From Gammaproteobacteria bacterium (lineage in GTDB: Bacteria > Pseudomonadota > Gammaproteobacteria > Pseudomonadales > Azotimanducaceae), in assembly GCA_026707735.1 (NCBI GenBank), contig JAPOWH010000007.1:62001-126000 (forward strand): a stretch of DNA of 64,000 nucleotides, written 5' to 3'. Under the pieces are notes generated by a model. It did no database searches and was not told where the DNA came from. It saw only the letters and a list, made by a program, of their open reading frames with translations. Both the position numbers and the translations under genes were made by a program. The stretch's first letter is position 1; the number at the start of each line of letters is the position of its first letter. This document shows, one piece after another, positions 8,300 through 18,398 of the stretch.

Positions 8300-10111
8300 C
8301 TACCGATCTAGAGTCAATGCTGTTAGAAAGGCCTGTTGAGGAATTTCGACCTTCCCAATCTGTTTCATTCGCTTCTTGCCTTCCTTCTGCTTTTCAAGCA
8401 GCTTCTTCTTGCGGGTCACGTCGCCACCGTAGCACTTGGCGGTCACGTTTTTTCGCAGTGCCTTCACGGTCGTTCGCGCCAGCACCTTTCGGCCAATTGC
8501 TGCTTGGATGGCAACATCGAACATTTGTCGTGGAATAACCTCCTTCAGGGCAACAGCCACTTGGCGCCCGCGTGATTGAGCAACATCTCTGTGAACAATT
8601 ACGGCGAGGCTATCCACCCGATCTTCATTTATGAGAATGTCCAAACGGACCAGCGGTGCCGGCTCAAAACGATGAAAACCGTAGTCCAGCGATGCATAGC
8701 CCCGACTGACCGACTTCAATCTATCAAAGAAGTCCACAACCACTTCACCCAAGGGAATGTCATACGTCAGCGAGACTTGGCTACTGGTCATTTGCATGTT
8801 CTTTTGAACGCCGCGACGATCTATACATAGCTCGATAACGCTTCCTAGATGCTCTTGTGGCACTAGGATGTTCACACGAGCGATCGGTTCGCGTATTTCC
8901 ACCAAGTCTGCAACTTGATCCAATTGCGATGGACTATGGATTTGAACTGTATCCCCGCCTTGCCGCAAAACTTCGTACACCACGGACGGAGCAGTAACTA
9001 CGACATCCAGTTCGTATTCCCTCTCCAATCGCTCTTGAACGATTTCCATGTGCAACATCCCAAGAAATCCACACCGGTAGCCGAATCCAAGAGCATCTGA
9101 GTTCTCGGTTTCGTATTGAAGCGACGCATCGTTAAGGCCAAGTTTCTCCAGAGCTTTGCCTAACGCCTCGTAATCGTCTGGTTCACTCGGATACAAGCCC
9201 GCGTAGACTTGCGGTTTTAATCTTTCGAATCCTGGCAACGGAGCAGCGGGGTACTTTGCCGAGACGAGTGTGTCTCCGACTGGCGCTCCATGAATGTCTT
9301 TGATTCCCGCTACAACGTACCCCACATCTCCTGCAATCAAGGACTCCCTATCCTCTCGACGAGGAGTGAATACGCCAATCTGCTCGACCACATGCTCTCG
9401 TCCCACCGAACACGACAATATGCGGTCGCGCAGCCGAATGGATCCCTCGAATAGACGAACCAGGGAAACAACGCCAGCATAGCGGTCAAACCAGGAATCG
9501 ATAATCAGCGCACGCAACTGGTCGTTGAGCTCGCAATCCGGCGATGGTATCGCGCGCACAATGAGTTCTAGCAGGTCATCAATTCCTTCACCCGTCTTTG
9601 CGCTGATTCCCAATACGTCGTCGGTTGGCAGTCCGATAAGAGACTCGATTTCTCGCGAGGCTTGGTCAGCATCTGCCTGGGGCAGGTCCATCTTGTTCAA
9701 CACAGGAATCACTTCCAAGCCCTGTTCGATGGCGGCATAGCAGTTGGCAACGGACTGTGCCTCAACACCTTGCGCTGCATCGACAATGAGCAACGCTCCT
9801 TCGCATCCGGCAAGCGAGCGCGAGACCTCATAGCTGAAGTCCACATGGCCGGGAGTGTCGATGAAGTTCAGGTAGTAGGTGAGCCCATCGCGAGCTTCAT
9901 AGCTCAGTGCCACGCTCTGGGACTTGATCGTGATCCCCCGTTCGCGCTCGAGATCCATCGAATCCAAAACTTGATCTGCCATCTCGCGATCCGACAGTCC
10001 GCCGCAACGTTGAATCAGTCGATCCGCAACAGTCGACTTGCCGTGGTCTATATGAGCAATGATTGAGAAGTTGCGGGTTCGAGAAACTCGCGACTCAAGG
10101 GATTCGGTCAC
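8300..10111 (-). CDS. lepA: Elongation factor 4 (LepA), ribosome back-translocating GTPase
   Basis: The 603-residue length matches LepA. The GTPase domain has the P-loop AHIDHGKST, switch [18 protein letters not shown] and NKMDL motifs. The EF-G-like domains and the LepA-specific C-terminal domain ([10 protein letters not shown] ... [20 protein letters not shown]) follow. It binds ribosomes and is thought to aid translation initiation or recovery under ionic stress. The start is GTG at 10111, just before the conserved [11 protein letters not shown]. In most gammaproteobacteria lepB (signal peptidase I), rnc and era follow; here an enoyl-CoA hydratase gene follows instead. The M32 peptidase gene ends 19 bases upstream, so the two probably share a transcript. 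Confidence 0.97.
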   Translation of the reverse strand: MTESLESRVSRTRNFSIIAHIDHGKSTVADRLIQRCGGLSDREMADQVLDSMDLERERGITIKSQSVALSYEARDGLTYYLNFIDTPGHVDFSYEVSRSLAGCEGALLIVDAAQGVEAQSVANCYAAIEQGLEVIPVLNKMDLPQADADQASREIESLIGLPTDDVLGISAKTGEGIDDLLELIVRAIPSPDCELNDQLRALIIDSWFDRYAGVVSLVRLFEGSIRLRDRILSCSVGREHVVEQIGVFTPRREDRESLIAGDVGYVVAGIKDIHGAPVGDTLVSAKYPAAPLPGFERLKPQVYAGLYPSEPDDYEALGKALEKLGLNDASLQYETENSDALGFGYRCGFLGMLHMEIVQERLEREYELDVVVTAPSVVYEVLRQGGDTVQIHSPSQLDQVADLVEIREPIARVNILVPQEHLGSVIELCIDRRGVQKNMQMTSSQVSLTYDIPLGEVVVDFFDRLKSVSRGYASLDYGFHRFEPAPLVRLDILINEDRVDSLAVIVHRDVAQSRGRQVAVALKEVIPRQMFDVAIQAAIGRKVLARTTVKALRKNVTAKCYGGDVTRKKKLLEKQKEGKKRMKQIGKVEIPQQAFLTALTLDR

Positions 10112-10130
10112 TAAAGAAGGCAGATGATGC

Positions 10131-11624
10131 TTAAGTTGTTGAGCCGTAGCGCGCAGAAACGTGGTCTATGAAGGCTTGGCTGCCCAGCGGCGAGCCAGTT
10201 ACCGATTCGATCAACTCGAAGCTGGGCGTCAATTGACCGCGCGAATGGATGTTCTCACGCTGCCAATTCAACACTCTGTGGAATCGACCCGCTGCAATGT
10301 CTACTTCGATGTCCGGTACTTCGCGAAGGAGTGCTTGGTAGAGTTGCGCGGCCGTTAGCGCTCCCAACGTATAACAGGGAAAGTAGCCAATCAGTCCAGC
10401 ATACCAGTGAACGTCCTGCATGCAGCCGTCGCGGAAGTCTCCATTCAAGTCAATTCCGAAGGAGTCGCGCATGGCTTGATTCCATGCAGCTGGAATGTCT
10501 GCGACACTCAATTGATCGTTCAAGATTGCCTTTTCTAACCGATAGCGCAGTGCGACGTGTAGCGGATAGGTAGTCTCATCGGCTTCTACACGGATCTTTC
10601 CGCGTTCCACTCTTCTCACAGCACGAGCCAAATTCTCGACAATCCAAGAAGTTCCATTGCCGCGAACGTTCAAGCACTCCTCAATGAGTGGCTTGGCAAA
10701 ACTCAAGAATGCATCGCCACGGCATATCTGCATCTCCACAAAAAGGGATTGGCTTTCGTGAATCATCATTCCCAATGAGTGGCCCACTGGCTGGTCACTC
10801 CATTCCGATGGGAGCCCCTGCTGGTACAACGCATGACCCGTCTCATGAAGAACCGCGTACATGGACTCAAGAAAGTCGTCGGCCCCGAACCTAGTAGTAA
10901 TGCGTGTGTCCGTGTGCTCGCCGCAAGTGAAGGGATGATGGCTCGTGTCAATTCTTCCTCGACCAAAGTCGAACCCTATGGGCGTCATGAGTCGACGCGC
11001 AAGGTCTAGCTGCCTTTCTGGGGAGTAATCTCCGTGGAACTCCGGTGCCGTCGTTTGCGACGTCAACACGTTCTCCACAAAATTTGGCAGAAAATTCACC
11101 AAATCAGCGAACACCGGGTCGATGAATTCCGAGGATAGTCCGGGTTCATACTCGTCCAATAGTGCATCGTAGGGGTCCATCGCCAAGCTGTCGCTAAGCA
11201 AAGATGCGCGCTGCTTAGTTAGATTTACTACCTCAGACAGAAGCGGCGCTACCGCTCGCCAATCGTTTTCCTGCCGCTTTTCGCGCCATTCCTGTTCACA
11301 CGCCGATGTTGCTCTGGAAAGAGCAACAACCAGGTCTCCAGGGATTGCCGTAGCCCGCTTGCGCTGATGCTCTATTACACGCAAGTTCGCTATGTCCCAT
11401 TCGTTAGTCAGCCCTGACTTGATGACCGACTCCAGGAGATCTCCCACCTCCTCGCTCACCAACATGCCGTGTACAACCTCTCTCAAAACAGCAAGCGATT
11501 CAGCCCGCCGAGCCCCGCCGCCACGAGGCATCATCACGGCTTCGTCCCAAGAAAGATACTGTGACGCGTGATTAATGTTGTGAATTGCGCGAAATTTTTC
11601 GCGAAGTTTCTCTACATCGGACAT
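10131..11624 (-). CDS. M32-family metallocarboxypeptidase (carboxypeptidase Taq type)
   Basis: This 497-residue protein has the zinc motif HETGH (260-264, within [13 protein letters not shown]) and a downstream HESQSLFVE that supplies the third ligand glutamate. An earlier segment [17 protein letters not shown] is also typical of family M32. The enzymes are cytosolic, broad-specificity carboxypeptidases that trim single residues from peptide C-termini. The ATG start is preceded by a 217-base gap. It is positioned 19 bases upstream of lepA on the same strand. No functional link to LepA is known to me; co-transcription is inferred from spacing. Confidence 0.92.
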   Translation of the reverse strand: MSDVEKLREKFRAIHNINHASQYLSWDEAVMMPRGGGARRAESLAVLREVVHGMLVSEEVGDLLESVIKSGLTNEWDIANLRVIEHQRKRATAIPGDLVVALSRATSACEQEWREKRQENDWRAVAPLLSEVVNLTKQRASLLSDSLAMDPYDALLDEYEPGLSSEFIDPVFADLVNFLPNFVENVLTSQTTAPEFHGDYSPERQLDLARRLMTPIGFDFGRGRIDTSHHPFTCGEHTDTRITTRFGADDFLESMYAVLHETGHALYQQGLPSEWSDQPVGHSLGMMIHESQSLFVEMQICRGDAFLSFAKPLIEECLNVRGNGTSWIVENLARAVRRVERGKIRVEADETTYPLHVALRYRLEKAILNDQLSVADIPAAWNQAMRDSFGIDLNGDFRDGCMQDVHWYAGLIGYFPCYTLGALTAAQLYQALLREVPDIEVDIAAGRFHRVLNWQRENIHSRGQLTPSFELIESVTGSPLGSQAFIDHVSARYGSTT

Positions 11625-11841
11625 TGAACAATTAGCTTGAGATGCATGAAGGACTTGGGCGAAAAATTATAGTTACCGATGTCGATTCAAACTTGGTGCG
11701 CAAGACCGACGTAAACGGACTCAGGATTCTATGGAAATAGGAAACCGTACGATCCCGCCAAGAGCTGAAATCGTTACTCTATCGAGACCTCGCTGGCCAC
11801 ATCAACCAAAATCTGGAGTGCGACCAGAACTAGACCAAACG

Positions 11842-12720
11842 CTAACGTCGTCTTCTCGGCGGTAACGTTAAGACATTGAAGCCGGAACTAGTAACGGCTT
11901 GCTGATCCTCGGTTTCGGGATCCGTGCCAGCATTGACGCCCAAAATATCGCCGGGATCGTAAACGGATTGTTCCTGCCGGGGTGTCCACTCTGAAATCAT
12001 TTGCTGTGCCCGCTTCTGAATTTCCTCCACCTCAAGTAGCGTCTGATCTACAGTTACTTGATCTATCCCTGCAAAGTCTTCAATGGTGGGTATGTCGTCG
12101 TCAGGTTCCAATGGCAGTGCATCCGCGTCAGCAGCAGGTTGAGCATCGGTGCTAGCAACAGATGGCGCCCCTGCTTCGCCACCTTCATCGGTAGCGATTT
12201 CCTCATCTTCAGCAATCTCGGGCTCTGTAGGTTCGACCGGTACAGCAGCGACGATATCTTCGGCGGGAGGTTGCGAATCTACAACATCTGACTCCTCGGC
12301 ATCGGCGGCTGCTATTTCCTCAACCGGAACAGTTGGTTGTTCGGCTTCAGCTGTTGGTTCTTCAACGGGTGCCATTTGGAGCTGCGCTTGATTGGCTGTT
12401 GCGTCTACATTCCAAGACTCGTCCGATCCTTCCACAAACCAGACATCCTCCCACCCGGCTTCTCGGGCACTGTCCAAGAATGCAACACCATCCATTCCAG
12501 TGTCCACTTGGACCACAACCCGATAGACAACTGAGCCTTCCACCGTGCCAGGCTTCACCGTGGCATTGACGTCGAGCTTCGATGAGGCCCAATCGGCCTC
12601 GGAATCCGCGCGTTCTTGCGTAGTCCAGCTGCTGTAGACCACGAAGCCCTCCGCCAATGCGAATGTTGGCAACGCTATCAACACTGCTGCTGCCAATGCG
12701 CGAGCGAGTACCTTTCCCAT
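11842..12720 (-). CDS. Secreted SPOR-like protein with acidic low-complexity tail
   Basis: I chose the ATG at 12720 because it places a clean Sec signal peptide at the N-terminus (LARALAAAVLIALPTFALA, cleavage before EGF). An upstream in-frame ATG (12762) would add 14 polar residues. The mature N-terminus (about 24-100) looks like a small alpha/beta module similar to SPOR repeats (YRVVVQVDTGMDGVAFLDSA ... EDVWFVEG). A long Glu/Ala/Pro-rich disordered stretch follows, and the end is basic (PPRRRR). It lies 90 bases after rseC, where a periplasmic protease gene (mucD/degP) is often found in pseudomonads. A link to peptidoglycan or the envelope-stress module is inference. Confidence 0.65.
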   Translation of the reverse strand: MGKVLARALAAAVLIALPTFALAEGFVVYSSWTTQERADSEADWASSKLDVNATVKPGTVEGSVVYRVVVQVDTGMDGVAFLDSAREAGWEDVWFVEGSDESWNVDATANQAQLQMAPVEEPTAEAEQPTVPVEEIAAADAEESDVVDSQPPAEDIVAAVPVEPTEPEIAEDEEIATDEGGEAGAPSVASTDAQPAADADALPLEPDDDIPTIEDFAGIDQVTVDQTLLEVEEIQKRAQQMISEWTPRQEQSVYDPGDILGVNAGTDPETEDQQAVTSSGFNVLTLPPRRRR

Positions 12721-12810
12721 AAACGAGACGTTCAAATGTTGCTTATCTCTACTCATGTGCAAACTTGCCTGATCACTCGAAGCTATTCTAGCTGCGGCAC
12801 AATTCTTAGT

Positions 12811-13182
12811 TTACCCAAGAACTCGTACTCTTGGACGCAGCATTGCGCTGAACTGACTGCTTCGGCAATACGCGATAGCCGCGATTGCGGCTAGCACCAA
12901 TGCCAGTAGTGCAAGCGACCACGATTCAAAAAAATAGAAGACTGCTAAAGCGAAAAATAGCGGAAACCCTAATGCTATGGCAGTGCCTAGAGTGAGCGAG
13001 GCCGGCGATGTTTCCACTTCCACATCATCGCCAATGCTCAGTTTTTCATCCAACCAGAGTTCGACGTCTCGGTTGCTAATCAACCTGCAGGAACCTGGAC
13101 AACCATCGCAATAATTGCGCGCAAAACGGACCTTCGATTTTCCGTTTTCCGATGCGATAACGGTTCCGCACCCAAGCAGCAT
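12811..13182 (-). CDS. rseC: SoxR-reducing/sigma-E regulatory protein RseC
   Basis: This 123-residue inner-membrane protein has a cytoplasmic N-terminal cysteine cluster (Cys25, Cys28, Cys32 in NYCDGCPGSC, plus Cys5), a short beta region, and two transmembrane helices (about 67-86 and 88-107). This matches RseC/MucC, which modulates sigma-E signalling and in E. coli also takes part in SoxR reduction with the Rsx complex. It begins 18 bases after rseB in the order rpoE-rseA-rseB-rseC, which strongly supports the call. The start ATG gives the usual length. Confidence 0.88.
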   Translation of the reverse strand: MLLGCGTVIASENGKSKVRFARNYCDGCPGSCRLISNRDVELWLDEKLSIGDDVEVETSPASLTLGTAIALGFPLFFALAVFYFFESWSLALLALVLAAIAAIAYCRSSQFSAMLRPRVRVLG

Positions 13183-13200
13183 AGTTGCAGGGCTAGAAAT

Positions 13201-14205
13201 TTAGGGATCGAACTTTACGCCGCGCGCAACGCGCCAAACCGTCTTGGCAGGGAGATCGCCCACGACAGTCACAAGCTGGGACTTGCCATCGTTGTCCTGA
13301 ACGGTGTGCGATACGACAACCGTCGGACCGGAAATGGTTTCTGCGGTCAACTGGTTGTGCGATTCTGAGATCGGTTCCACTATTACCATGAGAGGCACCA
13401 TCCCATCGCTGTACATCACATGTCGTGCCGCTTCGCTTCCAATCGAGTCATCCAACCCTTGAGAGCTGAATCGTTGAAAACCCTTGGGAATCCAACCCAA
13501 ATGCCAATTCACATCGGATTCCTCAATCGGTTCATCCTGATTCTCTGATTGCTTGATGTGCATTTCCAGGTTTGGATGTGCGTGACCAGAGAACGAATGC
13601 TTGTCTCGATCGAGCTCGCCCGTCTCGAATTCTGTGAATTGCCAGATCTTTATCGGTCTCCGATCGTCATCTCGCATGTCGTAACGCAATAGCGCGTAGG
13701 TTCCCTCGTCGATCCATAGATGGATCGAGTAGCGATCGCCCTCGTTGGGAATCATTGAGATGCAAGCGGCTGCCCGACCTGCAATTCTGTCTTTGCCATC
13801 GAACTCGATGGTATATGTGTCGTCGATCTTGCCGAATGGAGGTTGAAACGTGCTGGATACTTGCTCCCGTTCAAGTTTGTCTCGCAATTTAAGGAGCTCG
13901 TCGTCGGCACCCAGCTGCAAGAACACGCTTCCGCCTTCTCGAATAAACGATCTGGGGCGTCCATTCAGGTTGGTGACGCGCTCATGCACCTCGCCATGTT
14001 CAACAATGTGGCTGTACCAGAGCGTTGTCATTTCCTGACCATCGAAATAGCTAATCGTACCCGCATAGCTAAGTTCTTGCTGCGCTTGGATCATTAGCTG
14101 AAACCAATCTTCGGCGCTTCGTTCCTCAGCTTTGCCGACAGCGACTAGCAGGCAGCAAGAGACGAGCGACAGCGCGCAATTTGCTTGGGCGCGGGAAAAG
14201 ATCAT
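13201..14205 (-). CDS. rseB: Sigma-E regulatory protein RseB (MucB)
   Basis: A periplasmic 334-residue protein with a Sec signal peptide (about 1-26), an N-terminal lipoprotein-carrier-like domain (starting AEDWFQLMIQAQQELSYAGTISY) and a smaller C-terminal domain. RseB binds the periplasmic part of RseA, protects it from DegS cleavage and senses mislocalised LPS. Its ATG overlaps the rseA stop (14202-14205, ATGA), so the two are translationally coupled and probably made in fixed ratio. Length and context match the family. The signal peptide holds adjacent cysteines (SCC) but no convincing lipobox. Confidence 0.92.
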   Translation of the reverse strand: MIFSRAQANCALSLVSCCLLVAVGKAEERSAEDWFQLMIQAQQELSYAGTISYFDGQEMTTLWYSHIVEHGEVHERVTNLNGRPRSFIREGGSVFLQLGADDELLKLRDKLEREQVSSTFQPPFGKIDDTYTIEFDGKDRIAGRAAACISMIPNEGDRYSIHLWIDEGTYALLRYDMRDDDRRPIKIWQFTEFETGELDRDKHSFSGHAHPNLEMHIKQSENQDEPIEESDVNWHLGWIPKGFQRFSSQGLDDSIGSEAARHVMYSDGMVPLMVIVEPISESHNQLTAETISGPTVVVSHTVQDNDGKSQLVTVVGDLPAKTVWRVARGVKFDP

Positions 14206-14771
14206 TCAGTAGTTATGGATGCTTTGCGAGAGGTTACTTGAGGGTGGGGTAGAGGGGCGCGGTTGTAGAGGTCGTATTCAATTAAGTATTGCAGTTGCTT
14301 TTGCTGAATGTCCGAGGGGATGCTGACTACATTGCCTGTCCTTGGCGCTTGCACTGCTCCGAGGGCGTCACCTCCTGACGCATTCACCTGATCGTCGGAC
14401 ACAGCCAGTGATTGGTTTCTCAAATCTCCTCTATCCGGCGTGAGGAAAAACACGCCTAGCACCAATGTAGCGGCCAAAGCTAGAACAGAAACACCTCCAA
14501 CCGCGGTCTTCCGATTGACGCGACGCCTTCCCTGCAACGCAACAATGTTGTAATCATCCGGGATTCTTGCCGCCTCTTCATCCCATTTTGGCGGATTATC
14601 TAACGATGAAAGCCTTTCGCCACGGAGAACTGCAGATATGGCGCTGTAACACCGCCAATCGCTTCGCAGTTCGTCATTGGAATTCGATTCATCCAGAACC
14701 CGACGTAGTTCGTTATTCTCTGCTTCGCCGTCCATACAGGCAGACAGCGACTCTTGCAACGCCTGCGCCAT
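14202..14771 (-). CDS. rseA: Anti-sigma-E factor RseA (MucA)
   Basis: The 189-residue protein has the RseA N-terminal sigma-binding domain (about 1-85, starting with the pattern LQESLSACMDGEAENNELRR), one transmembrane helix (about 95-115) and a periplasmic tail that would bind RseB. It holds RpoE inactive at the inner membrane until cleaved by DegS and RseP. It lies 99 bases after rpoE and overlaps rseB by four bases. The rpoE-rseA gap is larger than usual, but no other start fits better. Confidence 0.9.
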   Translation of the reverse strand: MAQALQESLSACMDGEAENNELRRVLDESNSNDELRSDWRCYSAISAVLRGERLSSLDNPPKWDEEAARIPDDYNIVALQGRRRVNRKTAVGGVSVLALAATLVLGVFFLTPDRGDLRNQSLAVSDDQVNASGGDALGAVQAPRTGNVVSIPSDIQQKQLQYLIEYDLYNRAPLPHPQVTSRKASITTE

Positions 14772-14870
14772 AGCGATTCTTACTCTCTACCCATAAAACA
14801 TTCAACCCCTAGTTGGCAGTTTGCCGGCAGGATTGACCCATTGTACACTCCACATTCGCGAATGCTCACC

Positions 14871-15446
14871 CTAGTTTCCTTCTCGAGCACGCATTCTCGT
14901 GGCGATCGCTTCTCGCGCACGAAAGATACGTGACCTGACTGTACCAACAGGACAATCCATGATATCTGCAATTTGCTCGTAACTTAGACCAGCGTACTCA
15001 CGAAGTGTTACCGCACTTTTTAATTCCGGTTCCAATTCTTGGATTGCGCGTTTGATGATTTGTTCCAGCTCAAGGCTCTCAAGAATGTTTTCCGGATTGT
15101 CCGTCTCGTGTAAATTTGGGATTTCATTGACTACCGCATCGTCGACAATGTCGATGTCCGATGTTGCTGGACGTCGACTACGGGAGGCAAGGTAATTCTT
15201 TGCGGTGTTTGCAGCAATTCGATAGAGCCAAGTGTAGAACTGGCTCTCCCCACGAAAACGCGGCATGGCCTTGTAAGCCTTGATGAAGGATTCCTGCACG
15301 ATCTCCTCGATGTCCTCATGCGTATCGACGAAACGGCTGACCAATGAGTGAATCCTATGCTTGTAGCGTTCAAAAAGCATATCGAAGGCGCGAGTGTCGC
15401 CATCTTGTACGCGTCTGACCAGCTCAGCGTCAGTATCGACTGCCAA
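14871..15446 (-). CDS. rpoE: RNA polymerase sigma-E factor RpoE (AlgU)
   Basis: A 191-residue ECF sigma factor. Region 2 (about 20-90) has the -10-binding segment DTHEDIEEIVQESFIKAYKA, and region 4 (about 130-185) has the helix-turn-helix AGLSYEQIADIMDCPVGTVR. It directs RNA polymerase to envelope-stress promoters. The rseA, rseB and rseC genes follow it, and nadB is divergent, the conserved gammaproteobacterial layout. I did not find a convincing sigma-E promoter (GAACTT/TCTGA type) in the 101-base divergent region, so autoregulation cannot be confirmed by eye. Confidence 0.97.
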   Translation of the reverse strand: MAVDTDAELVRRVQDGDTRAFDMLFERYKHRIHSLVSRFVDTHEDIEEIVQESFIKAYKAMPRFRGESQFYTWLYRIAANTAKNYLASRSRRPATSDIDIVDDAVVNEIPNLHETDNPENILESLELEQIIKRAIQELEPELKSAVTLREYAGLSYEQIADIMDCPVGTVRSRIFRAREAIATRMRAREGN

Positions 15447-15547
15447 TTTGCTTCCCGTTTACCGAGACCGTGAGAGCTACACGATCTGAGGATTTGAAAA
15501 TGTTGTATTGTAAGAACATGAACCATATAGCCGTCGACGCTTGAGTT

Positions 15548-17185
15548 ATGGCAACACACCTTAGATCTCAGGCGGACGTTTTAGTTGTTGGAGCTGGGGC
15601 TGCAGGGCTCAGTGCCGCACTGCATCTTGCGCCATTTCGCAACGTTCTCGTTTTGTCCAAGGAGAGTGTTCGTGGCAGCACCACCAATCGGGCTCAAGGA
15701 GGAATCGCCGCCGTATGGGATCCCGCGGACTCCTTGGAAGCGCATGAGAAAGACACCCTTAACGCGGGAGCGGGGTTATGCGACCCCAAGGTCGTAGAGT
15801 TTGTCGTCGCAAAGGCAAACGACGTTGTGGCGAATCTCCTCGATTTGGGTGTTGAGTTCGACAGAGATGGAGACGACGTTCATCTTGCAACCGAAGGTGC
15901 ACATAGCTTTCGACGGGTTTTGCACGTAGCCGACGCTACGGGGCTAGCGATTTCCTCGAAGTTGATAGAGCACGCGAGCAATCATCCAAACATCGAGACT
16001 CGTTCCGATCGAGTAGTCATCGATCTTGTAACTAGCGTAAAGCTAGGCAGAAACGATCAAAGTGTTTTTGGGGCATATGTCTATAACCGCAGGTTGGATC
16101 GCGTAGAGACCGTCTCAGCGCCCTGCGTAATCCTGGCCACCGGCGGCGCTTCAAAGGTTTACAAGTACACAAGCAATCCGGATGGCGCAACGGGAGATGG
16201 AATTGCTATCGGCTACCGAGCGGGATGTCGTGTCGCAAACATGGAGTTCAATCAATTCCATCCCACTTGCCTCTTTCATCCAGAAGCCCGTTCGTTTTTG
16301 ATTTCTGAGGCCGTTCGTGGGGAGGGCGGGCGTCTGATCCTGCCCAACGGAGAACGATTCATGCCGCGATTCGATCCGAGTGGGGAATTGGCACCCCGCG
16401 ACATTGTTGCGCGTGCCATCGATTTCGAAATGAAGCGATTGGGAATCGAGTGCGTGTTCCTTGACGCCAGCCACCTCCCAAGTTCCAAAATCAAAGACCG
16501 ATTTCCGCAAATACACCACAAGCTGCAGTCCGTGGGGATTGACATGGCACGGGACCCAATTCCTATAGTGCCTGCCGCACACTATACGTGTGGCGGAGTG
16601 CTGGTGGATCGCCACGGGTCTACTGACATCACGGGACTCTACGCCATAGGAGAGACAGCGTGCACTGGACTGCATGGAGCCAACAGATTGGCAAGCAACT
16701 CACTATTGGAATGCCTAGTGTTTGCAATGAGTTCGGCTCGGCACATACTTTCCCAAAACCGTGCTCGCGACAATGCAAATCCTGATATACCAGATTGGGA
16801 TGAAAGCATGGTTACCAACTCCGACGAAGACGTCGTTCTTACCCAAAACTGGTCTGAACTTCGTCGATTCATGTGGAACTACATGGGAATCGTGCGGACT
16901 GACAAGCGATTGGAGAGTGCTTCTCGACGAATAGCGCTCCTGAAGAATGAGGTTTACGACTACTACTCAAACTACCGAGTGAATAGCGACCTCTTGGAAC
17001 TCCGCAACCTCATCTTGGTTGCGGATCTAATGGTGCGATCTGCACAGTGGCGAAAAGAGAGTCGCGGGCTTCATTACACAATCGACTACCCCCAAACCAA
17101 TGTTCGAGGCATCCCCAGCGTATTGCATCCACGCCGCGACCCACTGGATGTATTCCAGCCAGCACGATCTGCTGCGCTTGGATAG
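15548..17185 (+). CDS. nadB: L-aspartate oxidase NadB
   Basis: NadB oxidises L-aspartate to iminoaspartate, the first step of de novo NAD synthesis, in the cytosol with FAD. The 545-residue protein has the FAD motif VVGAGAAGLSAALHL (15-29), the conserved SVRGSTTNRAQGGIAAV, the active-site region FNQFHPTCL, and a helical C-terminal domain. The homologous succinate dehydrogenase flavoprotein is excluded by the NadB-type substrate segments (GLHGANRLASNSLLECLVF) and the absence of sdh genes. The partner nadA is not in the window. It is divergent from rpoE, as in many relatives. Confidence 0.96.
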   Translation: MATHLRSQADVLVVGAGAAGLSAALHLAPFRNVLVLSKESVRGSTTNRAQGGIAAVWDPADSLEAHEKDTLNAGAGLCDPKVVEFVVAKANDVVANLLDLGVEFDRDGDDVHLATEGAHSFRRVLHVADATGLAISSKLIEHASNHPNIETRSDRVVIDLVTSVKLGRNDQSVFGAYVYNRRLDRVETVSAPCVILATGGASKVYKYTSNPDGATGDGIAIGYRAGCRVANMEFNQFHPTCLFHPEARSFLISEAVRGEGGRLILPNGERFMPRFDPSGELAPRDIVARAIDFEMKRLGIECVFLDASHLPSSKIKDRFPQIHHKLQSVGIDMARDPIPIVPAAHYTCGGVLVDRHGSTDITGLYAIGETACTGLHGANRLASNSLLECLVFAMSSARHILSQNRARDNANPDIPDWDESMVTNSDEDVVLTQNWSELRRFMWNYMGIVRTDKRLESASRRIALLKNEVYDYYSNYRVNSDLLELRNLILVADLMVRSAQWRKESRGLHYTIDYPQTNVRGIPSVLHPRRDPLDVFQPARSAALG

Positions 17186-17235
17186 GTGTTCACGATTCCC
17201 CAATTGGGCTAATGAGCACTACTAGCAGGAATGCG

Positions 17236-17475
17236 TCAACCGCTCAACCTAAATCTCAAGACTTCATTGACGATGTCCTGAAACTCACCTGCGTCGCTGG
17301 GGCGTTTCACTAACTCCAAGATGCGAACGTCGTCCAGCTCTAACAGCTGCTCGAAAGACCTCCTTTTCTCCTTGGACAATTGATCATAGGCATGCAGCGC
17401 GAAGGGACGAAGCAATGCGTCCAACTCCAGCATCCCTCTACGGGACCGCCAAATCACCAATCGCTTCATATCCAT
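17236..17475 (-). CDS. sdhE: FAD assembly factor SdhE
   Basis: This 79-residue protein belongs to the SdhE/SDH5 family, which promotes covalent flavinylation of succinate dehydrogenase and fumarate reductase. The motif WRSRRGMLELDALL (near residues 9-22) contains the RGxxE signature. Length is typical. It lies beside ygfZ on the opposite strand, as in E. coli, and converges with nadB. A second ATG at 17469 would shorten it by two residues and cannot be excluded. Confidence 0.92.
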   Translation of the reverse strand: MDMKRLVIWRSRRGMLELDALLRPFALHAYDQLSKEKRRSFEQLLELDDVRILELVKRPSDAGEFQDIVNEVLRFRLSG

Positions 17476-17597
17476 TTTCGGAGCACTCTTGCGATCCGCA
17501 ATGAATAGACCGCGCTATCGCGCAAGGCTCGGCCACAATGGAACGCCACCTCGTAAATCTCGACAATCGTCCCGATTTTCTTTGCTAAACTCAAACC

Positions 17598-18320
17598 ATG
17601 GGAAATCTTGGAATCCTAGCAGTAGAAGGTACAGATGCGGCAACGTTTCTGCAAGGCTACGTTACCGCTGACTTGGACCTTGTCGAGTCATCCCAGGCAA
17701 TGCCGATGGCCGTAACGGACATCAAGGGTCGTGTACTGGCCAACGGATGGGCGTATGGGAATTCAGAGTGTGTACGTCTGGTCATGCACAGCTCTCTATT
17801 GACAGGGACGGAACAACACTTAGGTCGCTACATGATCTTCTCCAGGTCGAGAGTTCGACAACTAGATCAAGCTATGGACTTGAGCGCAATTTCCTCGACC
17901 GACGGCATTGTCCTCCAACCTATGCAGTGGCGGCTCAGGGCTCAAGATTCCAACAGTAGCAATTGGCCGGATCTAACTGTCGACGAGCAATTGCCGCTGG
18001 TAACCCATGAGACTAGCGGCATGTTTCTACCGCAAATGCTTGGATTGACCGAACATGGCGTGGTCAATTTCACCAAGGGGTGTTATCTCGGGCAGGAAGT
18101 AATCGCGCGAGCACAACACAGAGGAGCGGTCAAAAGACGAATACAACGGTACAAGATCAAAAATGGCAAATTGCAGTTAGCTGAAAGACTCAGTGCGGAG
18201 AATGGCTCAAACGGGGTCGTAGTGGCCTGCAGCGCTAGTCATGCCTTGGTAGTCGTAAACGGTGCACCGCAAAATCTTACATCCGAAAACGGGGCTGATC
18301 TGGTTCTCACGCCTTCGTGA
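17598..18320 (+). CDS. ygfZ: Folate-binding Fe-S cluster repair protein YgfZ
   Basis: A GcvT-like, tetrahydrofolate-binding protein that supports maintenance of some iron-sulfur enzymes and tRNA modification. The signature KGCYLGQE (160-167) with the essential cysteine is intact. At 240 residues it is much shorter than E. coli YgfZ (326). An in-frame TAA lies a few codons before the ATG, so the N-terminus cannot be extended, and the C-terminal beta domain is also reduced. The divergent neighbour sdhE supports the assignment. Confidence 0.93.
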   Translation: MGNLGILAVEGTDAATFLQGYVTADLDLVESSQAMPMAVTDIKGRVLANGWAYGNSECVRLVMHSSLLTGTEQHLGRYMIFSRSRVRQLDQAMDLSAISSTDGIVLQPMQWRLRAQDSNSSNWPDLTVDEQLPLVTHETSGMFLPQMLGLTEHGVVNFTKGCYLGQEVIARAQHRGAVKRRIQRYKIKNGKLQLAERLSAENGSNGVVVACSASHALVVVNGAPQNLTSENGADLVLTPS

Positions 18321-18398
18321 GTACGCATCGCAACCGCACTCGCGAGTTGAATGTGAGTTGCATAAGGAGAAGCTGTGAGAAACCGCAGCAGCGCTAGC

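Noticed and set aside
11625-11841. Possible small gene between the SPOR-like gene and the M32 peptidase
   Set aside because: A short minus-strand hydrophobic frame exists after the SPOR-like stop, but it has no start codon with a ribosome-binding site and is under 25 codons.
15447-15547. Sigma-E autoregulatory promoter before rpoE
   Set aside because: No GAACTT-like -35 with a TCTGA-like -10 at proper spacing could be found by eye.
16151-16675. 174-residue minus-strand frame inside nadB
   Set aside because: Fully antisense to a well-conserved enzyme; no recognisable features.
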